42,401 bases of DNA from Gracilaria domingensis (Eukaryota > Rhodophyta > Florideophyceae > Gracilariales > Gracilariaceae). The stretch is taken from positions 1-42,401 of the forward strand of contig VCMS01000502.1 in assembly GCA_022539475.1 (NCBI GenBank), written 5' to 3'. Both the position numbers and the translations under genes were made by a program. Positions 29,695 through 40,718 of this stretch are shown here, in pieces. The number at the start of each line of letters is the position of its first letter. The stretch's first letter is position 1. Under the pieces are notes generated by a model. The model saw only the letters and a list, made by a program, of their open reading frames with translations. It searched no databases and had not been told where the DNA came from.

Positions 29695-30624
29695 ATGTCG
29701 AACGGATACGTGAAGGATGAGGAGCTGTTGGCGCTGTTGGAGGGGGAGGAGGTACCGCAGACGCCGTCACCAAAGCGGGAAGAGGACGTGATTACGGCGG
29801 CTGGTCGGATGTCGCAGAAGAAGGAAGTGGCCGATGAAGGAAAGAAGTGTGAGGCGAGGAGAGGGGATGGTGATGAGGTGGAGAAGGGGGTAGAATTGGA
29901 GGTGGAGGGGGTCGCAATGGAGAGAAGGGGTGCGGTGCATCTGAGTCAGTTAGAGGTTGGAGACCAGATAGAGAGTGGGGGCGGAGAGGGTGACAGGGAG
30001 ATGCGGTTTGTGGGGGAGATGAAGGCGAGGGTGGGGATGTTGGGGTTGGTGATGAAGGAGCAACTGGACGATGGAATTGTGGAGATTGTAACGGAAATGG
30101 GCGGTGTGGTGCTGAGTGGGGGTAGTAGTGGTGTTTCGGTTGAGGCGATTTCGAGCCTGCGGAATTCGTTGTCGGTATTGGGAGTGGAGATGAGAAATCA
30201 TGTGTATGGGATAGTGGAGTTTGCGGGAAGGGAGGTTGGAGAGTTGCGGGAGGAGAATAGGGTTCTGAACGAGAGGTTGGACGTGCTGGAGAAGGAGGTG
30301 AAGGAGCTGTGCAAGAGGCAAAGATTGGTGGAAGAGGAGAGGGTGAAAGGAGGTGTGGAGGGAAAGACGGAGAAGGGAAGTGTGGGAAGGGTGGCGGTGC
30401 AGAAGGGGTCTCCTGTGACACCGAAGACAAAGGGTGGTGGGGTTGGGGATGGGAAGAGCCGTCTGAAGAAGAGGCGTAAGGAGATGAAGAAGGTGGTGGA
30501 GGAGGTGCCGCGGGAGGGAGTGGGAGCTCCGGTGGTGACTGGGTTTAGGAGTACGGCGGAGGTAGCGCGGACTGCGAAGGGGATTCTGAGGGGACAGGAG
30601 GAGAGAAGGATGGGAGGGATTTGA
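29695..30624 (+). CDS. Coiled-coil protein of a repeated gene family, function unknown
   Basis: The start is at ATG 29695 (MSNGYVKDEELLALL), giving 309 residues. It is rich in Glu, Lys, Gly and Val. The N-terminal 90 residues are acidic, the middle is Gly/Val-rich, a coiled coil spans about 180-220 (REVGELREENRVLNERLDVLEKEV), and a strongly basic stretch follows (SRLKKRRKEMKK). I recognise no domain. A decayed copy with its 3' flank lies at 10700-11576, so this is a dispersed repeat, possibly the protein of a small transposable element. Codon use is purine-rich, unlike its neighbours. Confidence 0.6.
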   Translation: MSNGYVKDEELLALLEGEEVPQTPSPKREEDVITAAGRMSQKKEVADEGKKCEARRGDGDEVEKGVELEVEGVAMERRGAVHLSQLEVGDQIESGGGEGDREMRFVGEMKARVGMLGLVMKEQLDDGIVEIVTEMGGVVLSGGSSGVSVEAISSLRNSLSVLGVEMRNHVYGIVEFAGREVGELREENRVLNERLDVLEKEVKELCKRQRLVEEERVKGGVEGKTEKGSVGRVAVQKGSPVTPKTKGGGVGDGKSRLKKRRKEMKKVVEEVPREGVGAPVVTGFRSTAEVARTAKGILRGQEERRMGGI

Positions 30625-30815
30625 AGCCGTTTTGGGGCGAGGCGGGTATACGAGAAGGGGGAGAGTTGTGCACCTGACTTCTACAAAATGAACGCGTGAT
30701 GGGCGAGAAATGGGTAAATAGCGGGGATGGTGTGGACTGGGAAGAAGTGATGGGATGATTGAGGTGGGATGAGTTGCGATTGGCATTGCAACATGGGAGA
30801 AAATGGAAACGCAAA

Positions 30816-31012
30816 CTAGCACGAGTGCAGTTTTGAGAGAGGGTCGCGGAAAAGAGTGAATGGGACCATGCGGCGAAGTAGAACCTCTACAAAAACTAGG
30901 GGACCCAAGAACTAAACTGCGCGAGATGGAATTTAATATTCCAAAATTTCTTGATTTTTTGAGTGCCAGCCTCTGCTACCCCCTCGCGCGCCCCAAATAG
31001 ACCCAAAACTAG
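30816..31012. mobile_element. CTAG-bounded MITE-like element, 197 nt
   Basis: It begins CTAGCACGAGTGC and ends CCCAAAACTAG. Nearly the same as 11330-11526, in the 3' flank of the coiled-coil gene. The shared flank ends with GAACACAGACG at 31061. Confidence 0.5.
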
Positions 31013-31061
31013 CTTAGTTTCCAAAGCGAACAGACTATATTCCACTTTGCAGAACACAGAC

Positions 31062-32324
31062 GCTAGTTAGTGCCCACTAATTATCTTTCTACAATATCAT
31101 TAAATAGTTTTTTAACCACCTTGCCTTGACCTAGATTACTCTCTCATCGAACGATGAGAACACTTTAAAGCTGCCTTCTATGATTCACAATTCTCTTTCA
31201 AGTTTTGCAAGACAGCTTTGTTTCTTCTCACTGGTCGTTGTTTCCGAGAGCGCCATGCAATAGTTGTTAATTGTTGTTATGACATATGCATCAGCTATAG
31301 GATCGTTAGAAACATGGTTGGCGAATGTTGATTGCTGGTCAAGCGTGAAGGATGAGTGGTCACGGCGGAATGGGGAGGATTGTTAAGCAGAAATGATTGG
31401 CTGTGCCCTAAAGCAGCTGTGAACTGTTTCAGGCGATTTATTATATATGTCTGTTCTACAGTTGAATGAAGACTTCAATCATTCGTGCCGTTATGAAAGT
31501 TTTATGATAGAGGTGGTTGTTGTGTTTTTAGAAGACGTATACACGCAGAGATTGGAATTCAAGTGAGCAGGACGATGCAAGTAGCTGCAGATTGTTTTCG
31601 TTTTGTGTAGCAGAGACATGGTTTACATGTGATGAATTGCGGGATATAAGTAGTGCGACAGGGACGAGCTCCTGTGCGCTTGCTCTCGTGAAAAGCACGG
31701 CAAGCACAATAGCTCGGATGCTGTATGGCAGTTAAAAGTGGAGAGTTTTAGTTTTGCTTCTGGCTTGAATTTTGAAATAAAACTCAACGACGCTTACAAG
31801 GGTGAAGATCTCGAGCACTGGAGTCTTTTTCAAAAGCACAGAAAAGAACTCGCAAAAGCGTAGAGTCACCACTGCGCACGACCAACGTTGATGCTCTTCA
31901 CTTGACAAATGCGGGCAAGAGCGAAATGTACGTGCACACACCGACGCGCACCTGTACACATCTTGTACTGAAAAGGGGCCGAAAGATAGGCAGCACAGCT
32001 ACGCCACGTGCGCGCCACCCGCGCAGCGCCGCTGTGCGCTCGGCAACAATCTATCAAACAGCCCCCATTCGCATCGGCGGTCTCGCTGGCCGCGCGCTCG
32101 CGAGCTGCTCATCGCCGCCAGCCGAACGCCATGGGCGCCGCCTCCTCCATGCACGCCCCGCGCCGTCGCGTGGGAGCCTAACATTTTGCACGTACAGAGA
32201 GTCACCGGCCTGTACCGCGCCGCGCTGCGCACGTCGCGCGACTGAACCATTGACTACTGCATGTGAGTCAAGGAGTGCGGGCAGATTCAGCAGCGCTTTC
32301 CAGCCAACGCTTGCGGAGAATGGT
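31062..32324. other. Intergenic region, AT-rich then GC-rich
   Basis: No convincing gene. 31062-31900 is AT-rich and unremarkable. About 31940-32270 is GC- and CpG-rich. Long open frames there (for example within 31902-32324) have the composition of translated CpG-rich promoter DNA, with many Arg, Ala and Ser and no domain. Confidence 0.5.
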
Positions 32325-32423
32325 ATGGAGGAGCTGTTTAGTATGAGACATCCGGATCTTTACATTCCGATCTATAAGCCGGGCTCTTCTAGCTATCAAC
32401 AAAATGTGCCGCCGCCTCCGGAG
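32325..32423 (+). CDS. Possible first coding exon of an unidentified gene
   Basis: The ATG at 32325 opens MEELFSMRHPDLYIPIYKPG and continues to a Pro-rich end, directly followed by GAG|GTATGT, a strong 5' splice-site match at 32424. The peptide has balanced, protein-like composition, unlike the GC-rich frame before it. Downstream, a second exon was not identified before transposon copy C at 32800, so the gene may be cut by the insertion. Family unknown. Confidence 0.3.
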
Positions 32424-32719
32424 GTATGTTTTGCCTTTTGACTGCGCGTCGCTGCCGTCCTCATTGCGTGCTGTTGCTAACTCGCTTGCGTTCGATTCTG
32501 TGTCACTGTTTCGTTAGCTTACCCACAGTCCATGACCCCACCGCATGAAGCAATTCAGTAGTTCAGTACCAAAGATTCAACGGTAGATCAAGACCAAAGT
32601 GCTTCATCAACGTTTTTGTCATCTTGTACACATCATCCTTGACCACACTATCCCCCGCCGCTTCCCCTTTGCGAGTCCCCGCGAAGCTCTTGAAAAAACG
32701 AAAACCACAATCATTGGTG

Positions 32720-32799
32720 CTAGATCTTCAACAGCTTATCCTTGCGCGCAGGAACAGCTCTCTTCCCATCCGTACTCCAATTCACCGTGAACACCTCAT
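32720..32799 (-). pseudogene. Last WD repeat of the Notchless-like gene, displaced
   Basis: The minus-strand frame reads DEVFTVNWSTDGKRA then RKDKLLKI followed by TAG (32720-32722). It corresponds to the final WD40 repeat of Notchless, where KIW is expected, so the stop again replaces Trp. About 35 residues of the preceding repeat are missing between this piece and the end of 9541-10628. It abuts the inner edge of transposon copy C. Placement far away and inverted implies rearrangement around the transposons. Confidence 0.65.
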
Positions 32800-32818
32800 C
32801 GTCTGTCTCTTGCAGATG

Positions 32819-32976
32819 CTAGTTTTTGGCGAGGGTCGTCCAGAAATTGGCAAGGGTCGTCCAGTAAATTTTTTGAAAAAATATCGAGATCAATTATTTC
32901 AAAATTTGCAGATAATTGCTTGGGTCGTCCAGAATCTCTGTGGAGTAAATACTGGGGGGTTTTCCACTCGTGCTAG
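32819..32976. mobile_element. CTAG-bounded MITE-like element, 158 nt
   Basis: Inverse copy of 7383-7540 at the inner edge of transposon copy C, with CTAG at both ends and the ggtcgtcc motif three times. Confidence 0.6.
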
Positions 32977-33230
32977 TTATTTAGTCGAGGGCTACCTGAA
33001 CCGTATTTCGCGAAGTCTAGGTTCAGTTTCCATTAAGGTGCACATTACACGATACCTTCTGCGGAATGATACCCTGCAACGCATGGAATACTAGTGCTAG
33101 TACAGATGATGCCCATTATGAAATCATACCGTTTTATTCGTATCTATTCTTCTATCGACCGCTTTTGCTAACCACTACTTCGCTATATTACATGTACCAT
33201 TTCCCCATAATGGAGCGGGTGTAGGCGCAA

Positions 33231-33383
33231 TCTGCGGCAGATGCCGCAGACTGCACCTCCACCATAGTGCTGGATCGGTAGAACACATACGCACTCCGAG
33301 AGGATGAGGCGCGAAGCGCCTCATCCTCTCCGTTCCTCATGTAGGGAACCATGCCCAGATGCATGGTTCCCTACTTGAGGAAC
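33231..33383. repeat. Cluster of three hairpins near the transposon end (copy C)
   Basis: Mirror of 6976-7128. The 9-nt-arm hairpin is at 33231-33250, the 15-nt-arm hairpin at about 33299-33331 and the 23-nt-arm hairpin at 33332-33383. All arms are preserved, although the sequence just outside the hairpins differs more between copies. Confidence 0.8.
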
Positions 33384-33423
33384 CTGCACCTGCAACTCGT
33401 GAGCTACCTCCGCATCAAAAGTC

Positions 33424-34200
33424 ATTTACCTGTATACGCAAGCAGAAAGTATCCATAAGTTAGTCAATGATCCGTTAGATACATTTGAAATGCGATGGAA
33501 CGTACCATTGATAAAACGAAACAGAAACGTTGCGCTAGAAAAGTCGAGGGACCTGGTAACTCGCATACGGAAGAAGAAGCAGGAAAGGGATCGGTTAGAT
33601 TACCAGCCGACCATATCATCGTAAACCGCGAAAGGTGTCGAAGCGAGAACTCACAACCAAGGACACCGAGAATGCCCATGCAGCAAACATACCGCAAGAC
33701 GCGATAAACGAGAATCTAGCCTATATCCCAAACAAGTACCAGAATCGCCTATCCCGAACAGTCAGACAGTAAAACGACCAATTTCATTTTGTCTCTCAAG
33801 ATCGATGATGGATCTGGAGAGATGAAATAAAATTGGTCGTTTACCTGTATACGCAAGCAGAAAGTATCCATAGGTTAGTCAATGCTCCGTTGGAAACATT
33901 TGAATTGCGATGGAACGTACCATTGATAAAGCAAAACAGAAACGTTGCGCTAGAAAAGTCGAGGGACCTAGTAACTCGCAAAAGGAAGAAGAAGAAGGAA
34001 AGTGATCGGTTAGATTACCAGCCCACCATTCATCGTAAAACGCGAAAGGTCTCGAAGCAAGAACTCACAAGCAACGACACCGAGAATGCCCATGCAGCAA
34101 ACATACCGCAAGATGCGATAAACGAGACAGAAACCTATGTCTCAACCAAGTACCAGAATCGCCTATCCCGAACAGGCAGAGCTAGAGCCTATGGCGCAAC
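33424..34200. repeat. Two tandem ~415-nt units in the subterminal region of copy C
   Basis: Units begin at the ttacctgtatacgcaagc motif at 33426 and 33841. Both carry the same blocks (for example gcgatggaacgtaccattg) with about 10 percent differences. Copy A has one unit (about 6640-6930). Frames in them are not protein-like. Confidence 0.75.
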
Positions 34201-34897
34201 GAAATGAACTATTGGTCGCGTACTTACAGTCGTCGGTTTGGGTTACCGGGTTCCCGTTTTCACCCTTCAACTCGTTCTATATCTTGAACAAATAGAAGAA
34301 GTTGAGGGTGATTAGCTTATTTCCTGCCGTTTCCATGTCGCAGAGCGCGAAGAAACGCGGTGAGGATTGGTTAGTTTAGAGCAAAGATACGTGGAAGGAT
34401 ATGGGAGAACGTACGAAAAGACTGCACGGAATACATCCCTGAGATACGGATGACTCCGTCCTACTTTCTTCCGCCCTCTACTTTATGGAGCCTCCATAAA
34501 GTGGAGGGCGGGAAAAAGTACGACGGAGCGGAGTATAACGCGATGATATCGATGGCATGGCTCACGACGGTAACGGAAGTTCGGACGTCGGAGGCGCGGC
34601 GGCGGCGGCGAAGGGAAGAGATTTATTTTTCTGTGCGAGATTGGACAAGTGTACAGCGTACAACGTTGGGAAACCACAGGTTTATAACTAGTGGTAGATA
34701 ATACGAGAAGTACACCCTTGTGTTGAGGTCGACGTGTACCTACGTTCCTTTTTGAACGAAAGCACGTGATTTAAACTCAAAATATATTCTCCGTTCTGAG
34801 CAACACGTCGATATTGACTGTCGCTCGACCTCCTTCTCCCTTCGGACGCCCTTCCCTTGCAGTCTTTGTCGTCGTTTCTCGTTCAGTTCTTCTTCCC

Positions 34898-37800
34898 ATG
34901 GTCTACTACTGTACACATAAGAAGCGTGGGTGCCCCTTCGTTACTCGCCGAGGAGTCTTATCCCTTCAACAGCATGTCAACCATTGCCCGTTTCGTCTGA
35001 AAGCAGCGCTGGAAGACGACAATAGCCGGCCCATTCGGAGAAGCAAGCGTCTCAAGCTTTCCGCACCCGCGCCCGCATCTTCCGAAACGGTCACTGCCCC
35101 TTGTCGCCTTCCCGAGCCTCCAGTGTCCGAGGACATCGTCGACCCCACTCCGTGCGCCCCTCCCATTCCGGACACTTTGCATTGTGTTTCTCCTTCCCCG
35201 GCTCCCGCGTCATTAGAGCGAGAACACGGAAGCAGTTCCCGCCCAGTGCCTTCTGAGGAGGCCCTCGGTGATTTGCATATGGATTATCTCACGGTTTGTC
35301 TGGCTTCAGTAGCTTCCAACCTTGGTCATCGTGAGGCGGACGAGCTAATTGGGCTACTTCGGGACCCGCGATTCTCGCAAAAGCGATTCAACGAGACCAT
35401 AACAAGTTCCAAGCGCTGTACAGAACTGAAGAAGGCCATTTTCGAACGATACGCCTCAAAGGACGGTTTCAATCGCAGAACTGTCTCGCCAGAAGGATGT
35501 AAGTTCAGCGCCACCCTCTACACGAGAGACCCCGTTCAGACACTTGTGAAACAGCTCCAGTTGGCTAACAACGAAAACACATTCTTCCACCCTATACCTC
35601 AGACCCACTCCACGAAAATATCTCACCCCATGTCCGGCTCTCTCGCAAGAGACGCCACCTCAAAACTTAAGGAAATGGTCATGGGCTCTTTGGATAGTAG
35701 AATAGTGTGGTACTCCCAAGAAATAAGTTACAGTGAATCTTTCGTAGGTCTTCTGCAGGTATACACCGATAAGTCTTCAACAACTCTAAAGCAAACATCG
35801 GTTACCGCCTATCCTCTTCACCTCATATTTCTCAACTTCTCCGACCAGCTTCGCCGTAAGTGTATCCGTGATGACCTCACAGTAGTGGCATACTTCCCTA
35901 CCACACTGATCGAGGTTTCCGCATCTGAAGCAGACGCAATGCCATTTGTTTCTAGCAAGTCTCTACGCGAGTCCAGGATGCAAATCCTTCAAGAATCTCT
36001 TCGTCAAGTCCTGGAGCCCATTCTAAATCTCACGCAGAAAGGTTTTCAGTTCATCGGCGAAGACAAACTAAGTCGAGTGTGCCATCCTCTGCTTGCAAGT
36101 TATTGTGCGGATATTCCTGAGGCTAAGGACATTCTGTCTATTCTTCATGGCACCAAAACGGAAAGCCCGTGTCATAGATGCAAAGCCCCTCGCTCATCTT
36201 TATGCAGTCCTATTCCCACCTCATTCAACGGACGTTCTCAAAAGCACACGAAAAGCATCCGAAAGACATACACAGCTATCTTGCAACATGCACAAAAAGA
36301 CGAGGCGGAAAGACGTCCACGTCGTGCGAGGGAGAGGAGATCTCAAGCGGATACTCTGATGCGTTCAAATTCCATATCTCTCATTCCTTCGTTCCTCGAA
36401 ACTTCCGTAAGCCTTGGAATGATCCCGGGATTGTCTCCATACAGTCTGTTCTCATTCGAACCATTACACAACTTGCATCTCGGCATCTCAAAGTTGATAA
36501 AAACGGCCACAATCGAGAGACTGCAGTCAGACACCCTGTGCACCACATTAGGAACATCTGCATCGCGTTCATTTCGAACGATACGCACCCAACTCCTCAA
36601 CCATGCAAACGCAATTCTAGCTGCCATAGAACGCGATTCTCCTGCCAAAGGTTTACATATCGATTTCTCCACGCAGGAGAAAGGCAAATCTTTGAATGGT
36701 ATCTTCACGAAAGACGGTCTCCGTGGAATGCTGGAGGCCAAAAACTACAAAGCACTTGACATGGTCTTTCCCTTCATAGGAGCATTCTTTGACATATGCT
36801 GTGGAGAACAGGACGTTGCCCCAATCACAACCGTTTTCTCTCAGTATTCGGACTTGCTCTCGACCTTATTCAGATACAATCGTGACCCGTATTGGACTGA
36901 AAGCTCTCTCCTGTGTCTTAGTTCGGAGATTGAAGCCTTCAAGCGTTCCGCAACAAAGACTCTGGCGGATTTTCATCCCTCCAGACTGGGAACTCTGAAG
37001 TTTCATCTTCTCGATCATCTCGTGGACGATATTCGCCGTCTGGGAAGTATCAAGTATTACGACGCAGGCATATACGAACATGCACACCTGCTATTTAAAA
37101 GACACTACAAAAAGACGTCCAGAAGAACAGCAACGGCTGTGGAGGAGACTATTCGCTCCATTGAGCACGGACATGTTAGAAAGCAATGGAATGGCAATAC
37201 TCCTTACCAGCGTAATCCAGGTTTACCAGGAACTTCCACACAGCTTCCTCGGTTTGCAATGAGAGGGCGTTCTTTCACTTTACGAGCTCTTCAACATTGT
37301 GTTTCAAGTATGTCCAGTTCAAAAACATGGACTGCTGTTAGAGAAATGTTCTCAAGTACGGACACAAGGTCGATTCTTGATCAAATTGGTAACAGGCCCT
37401 TCCTCCTTTCCTCAGTCTCGTGAAAGAAACACTGGATGAGCACTCTATTACATACTTCCCAGAAAAGACAAGGATAACTCTGGTGAATTCGGCCTCGTGA
37501 AAGGCGGTTTCGTTCCGACTCTTGAACACTTCGATTCGTCTTCTAAGGCACTTAAGCTGGGACGACCCAAATACCCCATCATCCAACGTGTCTTCGCTTC
37601 TCCAGCATTTGGTCCCAGTAGAAAGCCAAAGTTTTCCACTGTATTGGTAAGCGGAGAAGATTCAGAGACTTGGGTTGCCCAGGTAGTCGCTCTGATTCGA
37701 ATATCTCTCCTTGATTCTGCACTTACCGCACCAGAGGTGGCATTCGTCCGGTATTTCGAGGTTTTACCCCCCGCAACAAACATCGACCACATATTGAAAT

Positions 37801-38075
37801 GCATATCTTTACGGTGGGCTACAAACGATGAAAAGAACCACACTCTTCCGTTCCCTCGTCATTCCAAAGCGGAGACTATCGTAGAGTTAACTCCTTGGTA
37901 CGGGATGGTTCCGGCTTCTGCACTACAGGGAACTGTCCATGTTGTTCGATCAAACTACCCTGCTCCACCTTTTTGTCCTCCACTTCAATGGTTCCAACAC
38001 CGATTCTACATCAATCGATTCTATCATGATTCAGATGAAGGACCAACTGAGCACGTTGATCTTGTACAGCCTTAA
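34898..38075 (+). pseudogene. Plavaka/KDZ-like DNA transposase, copy C (nearly intact, two late frameshifts)
   Basis: The ATG at 34898 (CCATGG) opens an N-terminal zinc-finger-like motif (YYCTHKKRGCPF then H and C). A Ser/Pro-rich linker follows to residue ~125, then the DDE-type core. Blocks shared with Plavaka/Tnp2-type transposases include VYTDKSSTTLKQ, HPLLASYCADIPEAKD, SPCHRCKA, LHLGISKLI, KFHLLDHLVDDIRRLG and the C-terminal FYINRFY. Such enzymes cut and paste CACTA-related elements. The first 840 codons are open. One G is missing near 37389 and one base near 37493, compared with copy B, so the annotated frame would end at 37423. Repaired length is 1059 residues. The stop codon overlaps that of the facing gene. 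Confidence 0.85.
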
Positions 38076-40468
38076 ACATTAAGGGCTCCATCTTCTACAT
38101 GTTCACCTTGTGGTGCCTTTTCTTGTGATCCTGTGTTAATTCCGAAATCGTTCATGTCCATTTCCTTGAACTCCATATCCCCTTCCTCGCATTCACCAAC
38201 GAAGCAATCGCTAATAGACCCCAATCTTCGGCTCACACTGTCAATAAAAAATTGTTCTTTCACAGTGAGGTAAAGTCTTCCGTTCGACGGCATTCGATAT
38301 CCAAATGTAGCCTCTCTCATGTCATTACCAAGAACCTTAGTCCAATCTTCCGTTGTCGTTCCAAAATTATGAAACTCGCTGGAATTGGTCCTCAAGACAT
38401 GTTGCCTAACATCCCCCAGAACATTCTTTAAACACAGAGGTAGCAGTTCAGCAAACTTCTTTGTAAACAGTTTCTGTCTCTGGCCACCCCTTGACACATC
38501 CGTACTTAGAAGGCTCACAACCGTCAACACCCAAGCGTCCAAACGTGCGAGCAACAGTATTGTGCCATCTAAAAAGGTGCCCGTATCCTTGTCTTCCACA
38601 TCATACCCAATAAACTCCTTCAGCACTTGTACCCCGACACGGTTTCGGAAGAACAAGTCTTGATCTTCCGTCGGCATATCCTCGACATTGTCCGCATTGG
38701 AGTACTTTAGACGAACAAATGGGGCTTTTCTCCACCATGAAGTGTTCGGTACACCATTTTCGTCAAAACGCAGTATGTTCTCCTGCGCTTCCTTCAACTG
38801 CATTGTGAGTTCGTCAGCATTCTCTTCTACCAGCTTTGTTCTTCTCCAAATCAGATCGTACCCCAGGAGCAGAAATAGTTTATCCCTCGTATTTCTCTTA
38901 CGAACGCCCACGACGTCACTCATGGTCTGCCGCATTCTCTGCCTAAGGCACATATCTGCACAAAGTTCCAGTATACACCTGTCGGTAAGAGATGCTTTTC
39001 TAATACCTTCCCAGCTCAACTCCTTCAACTCGCTTTCAACCATTTTCTTCAGCAAAGCATCTGGCCCCCCCTCTACCGACGGTGTGAACATGCCAAAACT
39101 GCCCAAGAGCTCCACGGGGTTTTTAGGAACCATGTATGAACCACCTTCCTCCGGCTCAATAAGCCCTTCCCCACTCTCAGTTGCGTCTTCCACCTTCTCG
39201 GCACGGTTACCCCAATTTCGGGTGAGCGACTCACCTTCGAGCCATAGCTCACTTGTTTCTCTCCTTGCCCACGTCAGCATGTTGTGATACACTGCTCGAG
39301 CAACCCCTCGAAACTCGTCGCACACCTCAATTTTATGCTTCTTTCGACCTGTCTGCCCAGGTTCACCAGCACGTGTACTCCTATCTCCCTCCTGTTTCAG
39401 TGCCCCTCTTAGCCCTTCAATGACTAGATCCTTCTCTTCAAGCCTCTTTTTCAAAGCCGTACTCTGCTCTTGGGCGACCTTCACTAGAATTCCCCGAACC
39501 ATCAAGTCCTCTTGTAGCGTCTTAACCTTTTCTTTCAAGCAATTCAGTTCATTTAAAAGATCAGGTCTGTTCATAGAGCTTGAATTCACACCAGTTTGGA
39601 TATCTTCCGTTATTTCCCTAGCTTCTTCGGCGACAGGCCCCGGTAATGCCGCAGGATTCGGTGTTATTTCGTTATCGGAACTATCCTCATGTGCCATAGC
39701 CTTAGCCACGAGAGGCTGCAGGCGTTCTGTGTCCACCCTTGGCACGGCTCCGAGCTCCAACTCCCGTGTATGTCCTCCTCCATGGCATGGTATATCAGAT
39801 GAATTGGGCCTCGTACGAGCTGCAACGGCCCCCGTTCTGGAAAGAGGGGAAGGTCGAAAAGTAACTCGTCTATCAGTTGTCTCTCGATTTCTTATTGTGT
39901 TTCTCCCTTGTCCGGACCCATTGCGAGGCATGATACGATTCATAGCGGCCCCAGTTCTAGAAGAGAGGGATGGACGTGACGATCTTAATATACTAGGACT
40001 CTCACGACTTCTCGTCATTGTCCCTTGTTGTCCAGATCCACTGGGCGGCGTAACCCGCGCCCCAGTAGCTCCGGTCTTCGATATCGGCCGGGGACATGAA
40101 GGTTTTGGTGTCATACGAACCTCTTCGGTTCCAGTTGTCATGCCCTCCTGTCCTGACCCGCTTGGCCGAGTTACCTCATCTTCTTGAGGAGCAGAGACAG
40201 ATGCACGATTTGCATTATCGGCAGTTGACGGCACGACATCGTTCGCTGATCCACGAATTCTTGACGCAATCCCGGAAGACGCTCCGCTGCGAGATGGGCG
40301 AGAGAGTCCTGTAGAAGGACGCCCACTGACTCTCTCCTTCGTCGAGGACGACTTCCGTTTAGGAAGTGCGGTGCTTGTAGCCTGATTCGTATCATCCGAT
40401 GCTCTTCTCTTCTTCTGTCCACTCTTGTTCCGCTGCGTACTATTTCGCTTTCTCGGCGTTATACCCAT
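38072..40468 (-). CDS. Transposon coiled-coil protein, copy C (intact)
   Basis: 798 residues from MGITPRKRN at 40468; an upstream ATG at 40540 is in frame but reads Pro-rich leader. Residues 1-60 are basic (KKRR), likely nuclear. Residues ~125-265 hold three repeats of about 42 residues, each with a GSGQ core and a RPS/LSRTGA-type segment. A coiled coil spans about 315-390. The C-terminal 400 residues are helical and charged, ending EHVEDGALNV. No known family recognised. All three transposon copies carry it, facing the transposase, so it is a core gene, perhaps a DNA-binding partner of the transposase as CACTA elements often have. The partner role is inferred. Confidence 0.75.
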   Translation of the reverse strand: MGITPRKRNSTQRNKSGQKKRRASDDTNQATSTALPKRKSSSTKERVSGRPSTGLSRPSRSGASSGIASRIRGSANDVVPSTADNANRASVSAPQEDEVTRPSGSGQEGMTTGTEEVRMTPKPSCPRPISKTGATGARVTPPSGSGQQGTMTRSRESPSILRSSRPSLSSRTGAAMNRIMPRNGSGQGRNTIRNRETTDRRVTFRPSPLSRTGAVAARTRPNSSDIPCHGGGHTRELELGAVPRVDTERLQPLVAKAMAHEDSSDNEITPNPAALPGPVAEEAREITEDIQTGVNSSSMNRPDLLNELNCLKEKVKTLQEDLMVRGILVKVAQEQSTALKKRLEEKDLVIEGLRGALKQEGDRSTRAGEPGQTGRKKHKIEVCDEFRGVARAVYHNMLTWARRETSELWLEGESLTRNWGNRAEKVEDATESGEGLIEPEEGGSYMVPKNPVELLGSFGMFTPSVEGGPDALLKKMVESELKELSWEGIRKASLTDRCILELCADMCLRQRMRQTMSDVVGVRKRNTRDKLFLLLGYDLIWRRTKLVEENADELTMQLKEAQENILRFDENGVPNTSWWRKAPFVRLKYSNADNVEDMPTEDQDLFFRNRVGVQVLKEFIGYDVEDKDTGTFLDGTILLLARLDAWVLTVVSLLSTDVSRGGQRQKLFTKKFAELLPLCLKNVLGDVRQHVLRTNSSEFHNFGTTTEDWTKVLGNDMREATFGYRMPSNGRLYLTVKEQFFIDSVSRRLGSISDCFVGECEEGDMEFKEMDMNDFGINTGSQEKAPQGEHVEDGALNV

Positions 40469-40718
40469 GCTGTGGAGATAAACAGGGTAATGAAACGAAA
40501 TTGTTGGGGAGGGGGGGAGGGGGTGGGGGGGGGGGTGCATGGTTCAGATATTCCGGGAGACTCCGCAGTTCCTGCTTTTTAGGAATTTGAGGTGCCCAAT
40601 GGGTCGCAAATATCGCCGTTACAGATGAAGAGCTCCAGTGTACATGTACAACAACGCGTATTGCAGGCAGCTGCAACACTCACAAGCATATTTACTTTGT
40701 ATTCGCTACTGAACTCAT

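Larger units (their letters stand above)
32800..40312. repeat. Right arm of the ~7.5 kb inverted repeat (transposon copy C)
   Basis: Reverse complement of 1-7559. Copy C continues past 40312 to the window end with sequence not covered by copy A but matched by copy B (to 42401, equivalent to about 16683). Confidence 0.9.

Noticed and set aside
28737..30822. Minus-strand frames of 89, 212 and 290 codons opposite the epimerase fragment and the coiled-coil gene
   Set aside because: They are Pro/Ser/His-rich complements of purine-rich coding DNA.
31902..32324. GC-rich open frame of about 140 codons
   Set aside because: Composition is that of translated CpG-rich DNA; only the terminal stretch from 32325 looks like protein.
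32624..33094. 156-codon frame across the edge of transposon copy C, mirrored at 7265-7621
   Set aside because: It runs through the small CTAG element and non-coding edge; no domain and the two versions differ where host sequence begins.
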